64,000 nucleotides of DNA, taken from positions 19,431-83,430 of the forward strand of contig CAJTSH010000005.1 in assembly GCA_910578885.1 (NCBI GenBank), in the 5' to 3' direction. This DNA comes from an uncultured Lachnospiraceae bacterium (lineage in GTDB: Bacteria; Bacillota; Clostridia; Lachnospirales; Lachnospiraceae). A model generated the notes under the pieces. The model was not told the origin of the DNA, made no database searches, and saw nothing but the letters and a program-made list of their open reading frames with translations. Below are positions 1 through 8,827 of this stretch, one piece after another (positions within the stretch are counted from its first letter, which is position 1; each line of letters opens with the position of its first letter). The position numbers and the translations under genes were made by a program.

Positions 1-279
1 AGACACAACCTATTTTTTGAAAATCACGAAGTGATTTTGCAGCGATAGCTGCGTACTGCGAAGCAGTTGATAAGTTAGCGAAAGAAGCTCTGCTTCTTGA
101 GCCTTTCTTACGCAAGACACAACCTATTTTTTGAAAATCACGAAGTGATTTTGCAGCGATAGCTGCGTACCGCGCAGCGGCTGATAAGTTAGCGAAAGAA
201 GCTCTGCTTCTTGAGCCTTTCTTACGCAAGACACAACCTATTTTTTTGAAAATCACGAAGTGATTTTTGCAACACACCT
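1..279. repeat. Tandem 114-bp multi-hairpin repeat in rqcH leader
   Basis: Two full copies (1-114 and 115-228) and a partial third (229-279) abut without spacers and end just before the rqcH Shine-Dalgarno. Each unit has four short inverted repeats. In copy 1 they are AAATCAC/GTGATTT with loop GAA (21-37), GCAGC/GCTGC with loop GATA (39-52), ACTGC/GCAGT with loop GAA (55-67) and AGAAGC/GCTTCT with loop TCT (83-97). In copy 2 the third hairpin reads CCGC/GCGG with loop GCA, so both arms changed together. The promoter is outside the window; the repeat probably lies in the 5' leader of rqcH. Confidence 0.9.
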
Positions 280-290
280 AGGAGGATATC

Positions 291-2030
291 ATGGCATTAG
301 ACGGAATCACTGTCGCAAGCCTGGCGGCAGAATTAAATCATACAATCTTAAATGCAAGAATCAGCAAAATCGCCCAGCCGGAGGCGGACGAGCTGCTGCT
401 GACCTTAAAGGGAAACGGGGGAAATTATCGTCTGGCGCTTTCCGCCAACGCTTCTCTCCCCTTTGTCTATCTGACCCAGAACAACAAACCAAGTCCCATG
501 ACTGCGCCGAATTTCTGTATGCTTCTTCGAAAGCATATTGCAAACGGCCGGATTACCGCTATCAGGCAGCCCGGATTGGAACGGATTATCCAATTTGAAA
601 TAGAGCATTTGGATGAACTGGGCGATCTGCGAACCAAGACACTGGTCGTCGAATTGATGGGCAAACACAGTAATATTATTTTCTGTACCGAAGATAGTAA
701 GATCATAGACAGCATTAAACATGTATCACAGCAAATGAGCTCTATCCGCGAGGTACTTCCGGGACGCGAATATTTCATCCCGCAGACACAGGAAAAATAT
801 AATCCATTGACGGCTTCGCAGGAAGAATTTGTGGAAAAAGCATTGTCAAAACCGCTGTCTGCGGCCAAAGCAATCTACACCACCTATACCGGCATCAGTC
901 CTGTTTTGGCAAATGAAATCTGTACCCGCGCTCTAGTTGACGGCGACTTGCCCGCTGCTGCTTTATCAGAAGGAGAAAAGCTGCATCTCTGTAATCATTT
1001 TTTATGGATGATGGAGGATGTAAAAAATGAAAATTTCAAGCCTCATATCATTGTAAAAAATGGACAGCCGGTTGATTTTGCCCCGGTAGAGCTTACACAG
1101 TATCAGGACATGGAAAATGAATACAATTCCTCTATCTCCTTCGTCCTTGAACAATTCTACGCAAGAAGAAACGTATTTCACCGCATCCGGCAGAAATCTG
1201 TAGATTTGCGAAAAATCGTCGCAACAGCTTCTGAGCGCAGCAGAAAGAAATATGATCTGCAGGAAAAACAGATGCGGGATACCGAAAAAAGAGATAAATA
1301 CCGGATATACGGAGAACTCATCAACACCTACGGCTACAGCGTGCCGGAAGGCTCAAAAAGCTTTCAGGCAATGAATTACTATACCAATGAAGAAATCACG
1401 ATTCCCTTAGACCCGCTTCTTTCACCAACAGAGAATGCAAAAAAATATTTTAATAAATACAACAAATTGAAACGAACCTGCGAAGCGCTTGAAAGTCTCC
1501 TGACAGAAACGAAAAGCGAAATAGAGCATTTGGATTCCATTGCCACCTCTTTAAATATCGCAGAATCAGAAGAAGATCTGGTGCAAATTAAAGAAGAACT
1601 GATTTCCTATGGATATATCCGCAAAAAAAGCGGTGAAAAACGCCGGAAGATAAAAAGCAAACCCTTCCACTATCTTTCTTCCGACGGCTTTCATATGTAT
1701 GTCGGCAAGAACAATTATCAGAACGACGAATTGACCTTCAAGTTTGCAGGCGGCGGAGACTGGTGGTTTCATGCCAAGGGAATGCCCGGTTCCCACGTAA
1801 TTGTAAAGACAAATGGCAATGAGCTTCCGGATAGAACATATGAAGAAGCAGCAAGACTTGCCGCATTCTATTCCAAGGGACGGGAAAACGAAAAAGTAGA
1901 AATTGATTACTTGGAACGAAAAAACGTCAAAAAGCCCAACGGCGCAGTTCCCGGATATGTCATTTACTACACCAATTACTCGATGGCAATCAAGCCGGAT
2001 ATTACAGGTATAGAGCTGATCTGCGATTAA
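291..2030 (+). CDS. rqcH: RqcH / NFACT-family ribosome quality control protein (Rqc2 homologue)
   Basis: 579 aa, the usual length for RqcH (formerly FbpA, fibronectin-binding). In Bacillus, RqcH binds stalled 50S-peptidyl-tRNA complexes and recruits tRNA-Ala to add C-terminal alanine tails for degradation. The NFACT-N domain occupies about residues 1-270, a charged coiled coil about 275-440, and NFACT-R the C-terminal part, with the signature WWFHAKGMPGSHV near 485-500 followed by KKPNGAVPG. The start has an AGGAGG at 281-286. At the position of the B. subtilis D97-R98 pair this protein reads E97-R98 (GLERI). It appears monocistronic and is preceded by the tandem hairpin repeat. Confidence 0.95.
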   Translation: MALDGITVASLAAELNHTILNARISKIAQPEADELLLTLKGNGGNYRLALSANASLPFVYLTQNNKPSPMTAPNFCMLLRKHIANGRITAIRQPGLERIIQFEIEHLDELGDLRTKTLVVELMGKHSNIIFCTEDSKIIDSIKHVSQQMSSIREVLPGREYFIPQTQEKYNPLTASQEEFVEKALSKPLSAAKAIYTTYTGISPVLANEICTRALVDGDLPAAALSEGEKLHLCNHFLWMMEDVKNENFKPHIIVKNGQPVDFAPVELTQYQDMENEYNSSISFVLEQFYARRNVFHRIRQKSVDLRKIVATASERSRKKYDLQEKQMRDTEKRDKYRIYGELINTYGYSVPEGSKSFQAMNYYTNEEITIPLDPLLSPTENAKKYFNKYNKLKRTCEALESLLTETKSEIEHLDSIATSLNIAESEEDLVQIKEELISYGYIRKKSGEKRRKIKSKPFHYLSSDGFHMYVGKNNYQNDELTFKFAGGGDWWFHAKGMPGSHVIVKTNGNELPDRTYEEAARLAAFYSKGRENEKVEIDYLERKNVKKPNGAVPGYVIYYTNYSMAIKPDITGIELICD

Positions 2031-2070
2031 ATTTTCATTCCATTTTTTTCGGATTTTTGATGATTTTTCC

Positions 2071-2101
2071 AAGTGTATTTTGGGGATTCTGACAGATAAT
2101 A
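2071..2101 (+). promoter_or_regulatory. Possible forespore (SigG-like) promoter for the SASP gene
   Basis: TGTATT at 2074-2079 and CAGATAATA at 2093-2101 resemble SigG -35 and -10 elements. The spacing is shorter than usual, so this is a weak call that rests mainly on the SASP gene being a known SigG target. Confidence 0.25.
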
Positions 2102-2147
2102 TCTTTGTAACAACAAGTTACAAACCCAAACAAAGGAGGAAATAATC

Positions 2148-2351
2148 ATGACAAATCGTTCTAACAAAGCAGCAGTTCCAGAAGCAAAAAGCGCATTAAA
2201 TCGTTTCAAATTCGAGGTTGCAAGCGAGCTTGGCGTGCCACTTTCTGATGGCTATAACGGAGATTTAACCTCCCGTCAGAATGGTTCCGTTGGTGGTTAT
2301 ATGGTAAAGAAGATGATCGAAGCTCAGGAGAAGCAGATGGCTGGTAAATAA
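2148..2351 (+). CDS. Alpha/beta-type small acid-soluble spore protein
   Basis: 67 aa. These proteins coat spore DNA in the forespore, hold it in an A-like form, protect it from UV, and are degraded by the GPR protease at germination. The conserved N-terminal helix segment (ALNRFKFEVASELGV) is present, as is the second signature with the Gly-rich turn (LTSRQNGSVGGYMVKKMI). In the usual GPR recognition segment, FEVASE matches the E-(IV)-A-(ST)-E pattern. AAGGAGGA lies 8-10 bases before the ATG. This is one of two clear sporulation markers in the window (the other is gerW). It is a single-gene unit followed by a terminator. Confidence 0.96.
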   Translation: MTNRSNKAAVPEAKSALNRFKFEVASELGVPLSDGYNGDLTSRQNGSVGGYMVKKMIEAQEKQMAGK

Positions 2352-2395
2352 GCCTTCCTGAGAGCAGAAAAGTAAATACTTTCTCTGCATAAACA

Positions 2396-2447
2396 AGAGA
2401 CAGTTTTTTCGGATGCTTTTATGCATGCGGGAAAACTGTCTTCTTTT
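2396..2447 (+). terminator. Rho-independent terminator after the SASP gene
   Basis: AGACAGTTTT (2398-2407) pairs with AAAACTGTCT (2432-2441), and the stem is followed by TCTTTT. It separates the SASP gene from the SGNH-like gene. Confidence 0.8.
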
Positions 2448-2497
2448 AAATTGCAGCGGCTCAGTTTCGATTAAGAATATCATGACAAAAAGACAGA

Positions 2498-2526
2498 TTG
2501 CACATCTGCCTGTAAAGGGTTATGAT
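2498..2526 (+). promoter_or_regulatory. SigA-type promoter for the SGNH-like gene
   Basis: TTGCAC (2498-2503) and TATGAT (2521-2526) are separated by 17 bases. They lie about 50 bases before the chosen start at 2575. Confidence 0.55.
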
Positions 2527-2574
2527 AATATTGATATAAATGGAAAAATGAAAAACAAAGGGGCGCATCTTATA

Positions 2575-3627
2575 ATGAAGAAAAAAATAAAACAAGGAAT
2601 CTGCATGGTACTTGTGTTGCTTTGCATCTTCGCAGCACCTGCAGAAGCAGCGGGCGGAAATAAAAATACAAAAAAAGAACTGCATGTGTTGTTTGTGGGA
2701 AACAGCATGAGCCAGATGAAAATGGGGGGCAATTTTTACACCATAGAAGAACCGCTTGAGAAGCTGGCAAAGGCGGCAGGATATTCACTGGATGCGACAA
2801 TGGTTACAAATGGCGGTGCGTGGCTGAAGTATTATGCGGGCCAAACAAAAAAATACAGTAGTTATTATCGTCAGTTCATGCAGGCGCTAAAGAGCGAGAC
2901 GTGGGATTACATTTTTCTTCAGGATTACAGCAAACGTGTGGTGAACAGCGCGGATACAGAGATGTATGAGGCATTAAAGAAGCTGAAACGCCAAATTAAA
3001 AAATACCAGCCGCAGGCAAAAATCCGCCTATACATGACGTGCGGCTATGATAACAAAAAGCAGGTGACGATAAACGGGAAAAAGCGGCGCCTGACGGTTG
3101 GGCAGATGCAGGAATATCTGGCGCAGAGTTATTTTAATCAAGGGCTGCTGGCAGGAGTACCGGTAGTGCCTGTGGGAACATATTTTGAGCGCTGCCGCAG
3201 GCTGTATCCCGACATTGATTTATACTTGAGAGACGGATGGCACACAAACTACGCAGGATATTATCTGGCGGCGTGCTGTTTCTTTTGGGAAATCTATCAG
3301 GAAGTACCGGATGGAAGCGGCGTTCAGATCAGTGGTCTGAAACTGTCCGATCAGCAGAGAAAAAACATAGAGTCACTGGTGGCGGATAAGGCGTCAATGA
3401 ACGCGAAGAAGATAAACTTGTCCGTCGGAGAGAGCAAAAACGTTTCGTTGAAGGTGAAGGATACACATAGCAGGAAAAGGGAAGTGATATACAAAAGTCT
3501 GGATACGTCCGTAGCACGCGTAAATAAAAAGACCGGGCGCGTGACGGCGGTGAAAAAAGGACGTACGATAATTTTTGCAAAAACAACCGGAGGGCTGCAG
3601 GCGGCCTGTGCGGTTTATGTAAAATAA
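2575..3627 (+). CDS. Secreted SGNH/DUF4886-like hydrolase with C-terminal Ig-like (Big2) domain
   Basis: 350 aa from the ATG at 2575, which begins the signal peptide (MKKKIKQGICMVLVL..., cleavage near AEAAG) and has AAAGGGG upstream. An upstream in-frame ATG at 2413 lies inside the terminator and is not credible. Mature residues open with LHVLFVGNSMS, the nucleophile block I (GNS) of SGNH/GDSL hydrolases. NGGAW and the late DGWHTNYAG supply plausible Gly, Asp and His positions (DxxH). The last 80 residues (TSVARVNKKTGRVTAVKKGRT) are a bacterial Ig-like Big2 domain, typical of surface display. The substrate is unknown; a carbohydrate ester is likely for the fold. It is flanked by its own promoter and a possible terminator, with no operon partners. 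Confidence 0.75.
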   Translation: MKKKIKQGICMVLVLLCIFAAPAEAAGGNKNTKKELHVLFVGNSMSQMKMGGNFYTIEEPLEKLAKAAGYSLDATMVTNGGAWLKYYAGQTKKYSSYYRQFMQALKSETWDYIFLQDYSKRVVNSADTEMYEALKKLKRQIKKYQPQAKIRLYMTCGYDNKKQVTINGKKRRLTVGQMQEYLAQSYFNQGLLAGVPVVPVGTYFERCRRLYPDIDLYLRDGWHTNYAGYYLAACCFFWEIYQEVPDGSGVQISGLKLSDQQRKNIESLVADKASMNAKKINLSVGESKNVSLKVKDTHSRKREVIYKSLDTSVARVNKKTGRVTAVKKGRTIIFAKTTGGLQAACAVYVK

Positions 3628-3661
3628 TTACGATAAAATTATTATATGTATGAATAGTTAC

Positions 3662-3700
3662 ATAAGGGCGTATACCGGATTTGCGGTTTTCCGCCCTTAT
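3662..3700. terminator. Stem-loop between convergent genes
   Basis: ATAAGGGCG (3662-3670) pairs with CGCCCTTAT (3692-3700). Neither side has a good T run, so terminator function is plausible only from its position after the SGNH-like gene and opposite the end of the GNAT gene. Confidence 0.45.
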
Positions 3701-3795
3701 CTGCATTATTCAGGGATTTTCAGGCTTGTCAATAAGACCAGCCTCCTAAATTTCTTATAGGTTACGGAAAGAAAGTCGTTCCCCGAATTTGATAT

Positions 3796-4326
3796 TTATA
3801 ATTTACATTCCAGCTGGCAGTCATAAGGCTCTTGCTCCACATGCTCCTGATTATATACCTCCGCCTCAATGCAGCCCATTTTTTTATAAAATGCCTGACT
3901 TTCGACAGCCGAATGGGCTGATATATATAGCTTGGCGGCCCCATTTTTCTTAGCCCATTCTTTGGCGGCAAGAAAAAGCCCTGCACCAATCCCCTTATTC
4001 CGCATATCCTCGGATACATGAATACTGGATAAATCAAGATATTTTTGTTCGTCTCCAAACAGAGCGGGTTCAACCGATACAAAGCCTTTCAGCTTTTCAT
4101 TGTAAAAAGCAGCATGCACAAATCCTCCTGTCGCAACTGTATTTTTCAAACAGGAAACCAATGTGTTGTAGTCCTGTTCTGTCCAATCATCAATAAAAGG
4201 CACATCTTTGACGACCCATTCGTTATTTTCTCGTCTCCAGCATTTTGTTACATTTTGATGGCGGATAAAGTCTTTAAATACTTCCCTGCATATTTCATTG
4301 AGCTGCAGGCTTCTATATTGAACCAT
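3796..4326 (-). CDS. GNAT family N-acetyltransferase
   Basis: 176 aa. The C-terminal half carries the GNAT acetyl-CoA fold. SSIHVSEDMRNKGIGAGLF is the beta4-alpha3 motif A, with the pyrophosphate loop RNKGIG at about residues 112-117, and FYKKMGCIEAEVY is motif B. The N-terminal 60 residues are not diagnostic. An AGGAGG precedes the ATG at 4326. The substrate is not predictable. It sits alone between the SGNH-like gene (convergent) and recG (same strand, 88 bp away). Confidence 0.85.
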   Translation of the reverse strand: MVQYRSLQLNEICREVFKDFIRHQNVTKCWRRENNEWVVKDVPFIDDWTEQDYNTLVSCLKNTVATGGFVHAAFYNEKLKGFVSVEPALFGDEQKYLDLSSIHVSEDMRNKGIGAGLFLAAKEWAKKNGAAKLYISAHSAVESQAFYKKMGCIEAEVYNQEHVEQEPYDCQLECKL

Positions 4327-4414
4327 TGATTTTCCTCCTATCTACCGTTCATCAACAATATCAATTTGAAGTCCAAATTTACCATAAATAAAAGAAGATT
4401 ATAAAACAGAGAAA

Positions 4415-6472
4415 TCAGATATTTATCTTATCAAACTGATTCCTTCGATACTCTTGTAATACCTCAAGCAATCGGCTGTTCTCATCCAACCGGTAGAGCG
4501 CATCCTCTTCCATAAGCCGCTTGCTCTCTTCTGACGCCGCCGCAAGAATTCCTGCGTCATTGTACACATCTCCAACCGCAAATTCCAGCATACCGCTCTG
4601 CCTGATTCCAAAGAAGTCTCCCGGCCCCCGAAGTTTTAAATCCTCACTGGCGATTTCAAAACCGTCATTGGAACGGTTTAAGATTTCAAGCCTTTTTGAC
4701 GCCTGCTTGGAGCCGGAAAGATTCATCAGAATACAATAGGACTGTGCATCTCCTCTTCCGACACGCCCTCTTAACTGGTGCAGTTGAGCAAGTCCAAAAC
4801 GTTCCGCATTTTCAATCATCATCACTGTAGCATTCGGCACATTTACCCCCACTTCAATTACTGTGGTAGAAACAAGGACTTGAATCTCTTTTCGTAAAAA
4901 TGATTCCATAATTTCATTCTTCTCTTTCGGCTTCATTTTGCCATGCAGATATGCGGCGGAAACAGTGGATGGAAGCTCCTGTGCCAGTCTGGCGGTGTAG
5001 TCAATGACATTTTCCGCCTCCATGTTTTCGCTCTCTTCTACCAGTGGGCAGATAATATATGCCTGATGTCCCGCTGCAACCTCTTTTGTAATAAATTCAT
5101 ATGCTTTTTTCCGAAATGACTCATCCACTACACAATTCTTAATCGGCAGACGCTTCGCCGGAAGTTCATTCATAACGGAAATATCAAAATTTCCATATAA
5201 AATAATTGCTAAAGTTCTTGGAATCGGCGTTGCACTCATTACTAAAATATGCGGAGACTGCCCTTTTTCAGCGAAGATTTCCCTCTGCCTGACGCCAAAA
5301 CGATGCTGCTCATCGGTTATTACAAGACCTAGCCTGCGGTATTGTACTTTTTCCTGTATCAACGCATGCGTACCTACAATCAACGCAGTGTCTTCTGATT
5401 GTATCTGTTCATAAATCAGCCGCTTCTCCTTTGCTGTGGAGGAACCGGTCAGTAAGATTACCGGAAAATTCAATCCGAACTCCCGGCACCAGCCCGTAAA
5501 GGACTCATAATGCTGTCTTGCCAGTACCTCCGTAGGAGCCATAATTGCCGATTGATATCCGTTTGCCGCCATCACAGCCATTGCGAGAAAAGCAACGATT
5601 GTCTTGCCGGAACCCACATCTCCCTGTAAGAGCCGCTGCATCATGTACTCTCCCTGCATATCGGAAAAAATTTCTTTTAAAGAATGTTTCTGGGCATTGG
5701 TCAAAGCATAAGGCAGCTTCCGCAAAATAACGTCCTGAATAGATATATCTTTCACGATACACTGATTTCTTTCCCTTTTCCTGTTTTCCTGCAGGCTCCG
5801 CATAGAAAGCAAAAACAGCAGAAATTCATTGAAAGCAAGGCGGTCATGCGCCGCCTGAAGACGATTTAAATTTAGAGGAAAATGAATTTCCTCTAAAGCC
5901 TCCTTATAGGATAAAAGCTGCCGACGCTCTCGTATATCTGTTGGAAGGAATTCAACGTCCTCTGTCAATAAATCACAGGACTGCCGCATTGCTTTCCGAT
6001 AGAGATTATTGGTAAGCCCCTTTACCAATGGATAGACCGGCTGATACGTTTCTGCAAGCGCTTCATACTGCGCCTTGGAATAGACTGTCGGCTGTTCCAT
6101 GACATAGTGTCCGTTTTTCCAGATGACCTTCCCATAAAAAATATGAATTTCTCCGGGCTTCAAGCTGTTTTTGATATAAGGCATGCGATACCATATGCCC
6201 TCTATTTCTCCGGTATCATCCATCAATTTTGCAAAAGTAAGCGCCATATTCCGCACGCCCTTTACAACCGGAGTACTTCCGACTTTTGCGGCAATCGCAT
6301 ATTCCTTTGCGTTTGTTACATTCCGAATTTTTTCACAAGCAGGAAATTTGCGGTAATCACGTGGAAAAGCCAGAAGCATATCCCGGATGGTATACACTCC
6401 CAGCTTTTCAAATAAACTCTGTGTTTTTTCACCAATTCCCTTTAATTCACCAATGGAAGAATTGATATTCAT
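4415..6472 (-). CDS. recG: ATP-dependent DNA helicase RecG
   Basis: 685 aa, full length. RecG remodels stalled forks, Holliday junctions and R-loops. The N-terminal wedge/OB domain (about 1-240) is followed by the superfamily 2 helicase core: Walker A LLQGDVGSGKT near residue 286, DEQH box in LVITDEQHRFG, motif III VMSATPIPRT, and motif VI QLRGRVGRG. The C-terminal RecG-specific region ends with the TRG-like segment. It starts 15 bp after fakA ends and is therefore the third gene of asp23-fakA-recG, an order also seen around B. subtilis yloU-yloV-recG. A weak AGGGTGA lies upstream of the ATG. Confidence 0.97.
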   Translation of the reverse strand: MNINSSIGELKGIGEKTQSLFEKLGVYTIRDMLLAFPRDYRKFPACEKIRNVTNAKEYAIAAKVGSTPVVKGVRNMALTFAKLMDDTGEIEGIWYRMPYIKNSLKPGEIHIFYGKVIWKNGHYVMEQPTVYSKAQYEALAETYQPVYPLVKGLTNNLYRKAMRQSCDLLTEDVEFLPTDIRERRQLLSYKEALEEIHFPLNLNRLQAAHDRLAFNEFLLFLLSMRSLQENRKRERNQCIVKDISIQDVILRKLPYALTNAQKHSLKEIFSDMQGEYMMQRLLQGDVGSGKTIVAFLAMAVMAANGYQSAIMAPTEVLARQHYESFTGWCREFGLNFPVILLTGSSTAKEKRLIYEQIQSEDTALIVGTHALIQEKVQYRRLGLVITDEQHRFGVRQREIFAEKGQSPHILVMSATPIPRTLAIILYGNFDISVMNELPAKRLPIKNCVVDESFRKKAYEFITKEVAAGHQAYIICPLVEESENMEAENVIDYTARLAQELPSTVSAAYLHGKMKPKEKNEIMESFLRKEIQVLVSTTVIEVGVNVPNATVMMIENAERFGLAQLHQLRGRVGRGDAQSYCILMNLSGSKQASKRLEILNRSNDGFEIASEDLKLRGPGDFFGIRQSGMLEFAVGDVYNDAGILAAASEESKRLMEEDALYRLDENSRLLEVLQEYRRNQFDKINI

Positions 6473-6487
6473 AAAAATTATTCACCC

Positions 6488-8158
6488 TTATTCTACAGAA
6501 ATCACATAATAGTAAATTGGCTGTCCGCCATAATGAATCTCCACTTCAACGTCTGGATATTTGCCTTCCAGCTTAGCGCCCAGCGCATTCGCATCATCCT
6601 CTTTTACTTGATCACCATAGTAAATGCTGATAATGGAGGATTCCTCATCTATCATCTCATCTATCATTGCATGCGTCGTCTCTGTCATGTCTCTTCCTAC
6701 AGCAAGGATAGATGTGTCACCGATTCCCATATAATCGCCCTGTCTAATGACTTTATCATCAATCTCGGTATCACGGACCGCATAGGTCACCTGACCGGTT
6801 TTAACATTTGCAAGTTCCTCCGTCATCCGTTCTGCATTCTCTTTTGACGATAAATCCGGAATAAAGTTAATCAGTGCCGTAATCCCCTGCGGAATCGTTT
6901 TGGTCGGAATAACAATAATCTCTTTATCCTCTACCAATGTAGCTGCCTGATTTGCCGCCAGCACAATATTCTTATTATTTGGCAGAATAAATATTGTCTT
7001 GGCATTGACCTTTTCAATGGCATTTAACATATCTTCCGTACTCGGATTCATGGTCTGGCCGCCCTCAATAATATAATCCACACCCAGTCCCCGGAAAATC
7101 TCATTGACGCCTTCGCCAATGGATACGGAGATGAATCCCATCTCTTTCGCCGGCTCTGCCGGTTTGGACGCTTCCTGCGCCTTCTGCTGTTCTGCGAGCT
7201 TCACGGCGTCTTTAATCAATTTTTCCTGATGCTCTTCTCTCATGTTGTCAATCTTTATCTTACTTAAAGAACCATGCGTCAATGCCGTCTGGATTGCAAG
7301 TCCTGGGTCATTGGTATGTACATGGGTCTTTACAATCTCTTCATCGGCAACAACTACAATGGAATCACCGATAGATTCAAGATACGCCTTGTACTCCTGT
7401 TCTTCTTTTTCTGTCAATGGCTGATTTAATACAATAATAAATTCTGTACAATATCCGAATTTGATTTCTTCCTCTGTCTGTGAGGAAATCCTTACAACAC
7501 CAGAGCCGCTTCCGGCGCCCTCGATGGAATAATCGATTTCTTTGCCAAGCAGGGAATCATATCCTCCCTTTAATACCTGCACAAGTCCCTGTCCGCCGGA
7601 GTCCACAACGCCAGCCTGCTTCAATACCGGAAGCATATCCGGCGTTTTGCTCAATACACGCTCTGCCTCTTTGATAACTTCTCCCACAAAGTATACAATA
7701 TCATCTGTCTCGTCGCACAACTCCATTGCTTTATTGGCAGCGCCCTTGGCGACGGTAAGAATTGTTCCTTCCTTTGGTTTCATTACAGCTTTGTACGCTG
7801 TCTCTACTGCTTTTTGCATTGCTTCACAGAGAATCACCACGTCCAAGGTGTCATATTTTGCAATAACCTTGGTAAATCCGCGGAATAACTGAGATAAGAT
7901 AACTCCGGAATTACCTCTTGCACCGCGCAGTGAACCAGACGAAACTGCCTTTGCCAATTCTGCCATCGTTGGATTCTCTAAAGAGCTTACTTCTTTTGCA
8001 GCCGACATAATAGTCATGGACATATTCGTTCCAGTATCGCCGTCCGGTACCGGAAATACATTCAATTCATTGATCCATTCCTTCTTGGCCTCTAAATTCT
8101 TTGCTCCGGCAAGAAACATTTTCGCAAATACCGCAGCATCTATTGTATTTATTTCCAC
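6488..8158 (-). CDS. fakA: FakA-like fatty acid kinase (DAK2/YloV family)
   Basis: 556 aa. The DhaL/DAK2 nucleotide-binding domain occupies about residues 1-200, with FPVPDGDTGTNMSMTI (Mg-binding Asp cluster), RGARGNSGVILSQLF and the downstream VDSGGQGL. The rest matches the FakA middle and C-terminal domains, including the conserved KTHVHTNDPG segment. In Firmicutes FakA phosphorylates FakB-bound fatty acids so that host or recycled fatty acids can enter phospholipids. No FakB (DegV) gene is in the window. It is 14 bp downstream of asp23 and probably co-transcribed with asp23 and recG. Confidence 0.92.
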   Translation of the reverse strand: MEINTIDAAVFAKMFLAGAKNLEAKKEWINELNVFPVPDGDTGTNMSMTIMSAAKEVSSLENPTMAELAKAVSSGSLRGARGNSGVILSQLFRGFTKVIAKYDTLDVVILCEAMQKAVETAYKAVMKPKEGTILTVAKGAANKAMELCDETDDIVYFVGEVIKEAERVLSKTPDMLPVLKQAGVVDSGGQGLVQVLKGGYDSLLGKEIDYSIEGAGSGSGVVRISSQTEEEIKFGYCTEFIIVLNQPLTEKEEQEYKAYLESIGDSIVVVADEEIVKTHVHTNDPGLAIQTALTHGSLSKIKIDNMREEHQEKLIKDAVKLAEQQKAQEASKPAEPAKEMGFISVSIGEGVNEIFRGLGVDYIIEGGQTMNPSTEDMLNAIEKVNAKTIFILPNNKNIVLAANQAATLVEDKEIIVIPTKTIPQGITALINFIPDLSSKENAERMTEELANVKTGQVTYAVRDTEIDDKVIRQGDYMGIGDTSILAVGRDMTETTHAMIDEMIDEESSIISIYYGDQVKEDDANALGAKLEGKYPDVEVEIHYGGQPIYYYVISVE

Positions 8159-8172
8159 TTTGTCTGTCCTCC

Positions 8173-8532
8173 TTAATCAATGACTCTGACGCCTTCAACA
8201 AAAATATTGATTTTTTCGATTTCCATTCCGGTAAATTCTTCCACTTTGTATTTCACCGTGCTGATCAAATTGTCCGATACGGTGGATATACTTACACCAT
8301 AAGAAACAATGACATGAAAATCAATAATGATTTTATTGTTATCGTCAACAGAGACATTTATTCCATGAGTCAGATAATCTCTTTTCAAAAGCTTTACCAG
8401 ACCGTCTTTCATATTGACAGCCGCCATACCAACAATGCCAAAGCACTCTACGGCAACCGAACCTGCATAGGTGGCAATTACTTCATTGTCAATAACTACA
8501 TTTCCTAATGCGGTGTCCATTCGTCCCTTCAT
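8173..8532 (-). CDS. Asp23/Gls24 family envelope stress response protein (YloU-like)
   Basis: 119 aa from the ATG at 8532, which has TTGGAGGTT directly upstream. A longer reading frame to 8628 runs into the tandem repeat and adds residues that do not match the family. The sequence from GNVVIDNEVIATYAG onward follows Asp23, with the characteristic VAVECFGIVGMA and the paired beta strands. Asp23 proteins sit under the membrane and influence cell-envelope homeostasis; the molecular role is unsettled. It is the first gene of the asp23-fakA-recG unit, and the hairpin-rich repeat lies in its probable leader. Confidence 0.93.
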   Translation of the reverse strand: MKGRMDTALGNVVIDNEVIATYAGSVAVECFGIVGMAAVNMKDGLVKLLKRDYLTHGINVSVDDNNKIIIDFHVIVSYGVSISTVSDNLISTVKYKVEEFTGMEIEKINIFVEGVRVID

Positions 8533-8565
8533 TCTACAACCTCCAATGTGAATTCGTATGCAATG

Positions 8566-8827
8566 TGTGGATACTGTGATGCCCACTACTCCGACGTGTA
8601 CGCTGGGGAGCAGAGCTCTTTCGCTCACGTCTTTGGAGTGTGATACCCACTACCCCGACGTGTACCGCTCAAGAGCAGAGCTCTTTCGCTCACGTCTTTT
8701 GGTGGAGTGATGCCCACTACTCCGACGTGTACCGCTCAAGAGCAGAGCTCTTTCGCTCACGTCTTTTGGTGGAGTGATGCCCACTACTCCGACGTGTACC
8801 GCTCAAGAGCAGAGCTCTTTCGCTCAC
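8566..8827. repeat. Tandem 67-bp hairpin repeat, four copies, between asp23 and rpmB
   Basis: Copies are about 8566-8633 (diverged), 8634-8700, 8701-8767 (exactly 67 bp) and 8768-8827. Each contains AAGAGC/GCTCTT with loop AGA, enclosed by GACGTG/CACGTC, and GGAGT/ACTCC around AGTG/CACT. Read on the minus strand, the sense of asp23, the core GTGAGCGAAAGAGCTCTGCT continues into CTTGAGC. It matches the core of the repeat at 1-228 in the rqcH sense, differing by a coupled one-base insertion in both hairpin arms. If the -10 at 8924-8929 is real, the array is in the asp23 5' leader. Confidence 0.88.

Noticed and set aside
1..228. CRISPR array
   Set aside because: The copies abut directly with no variable spacers, and no cas genes are present.
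3662..3700. Confident terminator
   Set aside because: The stem is good but a T run is absent, so it is listed only with low confidence.
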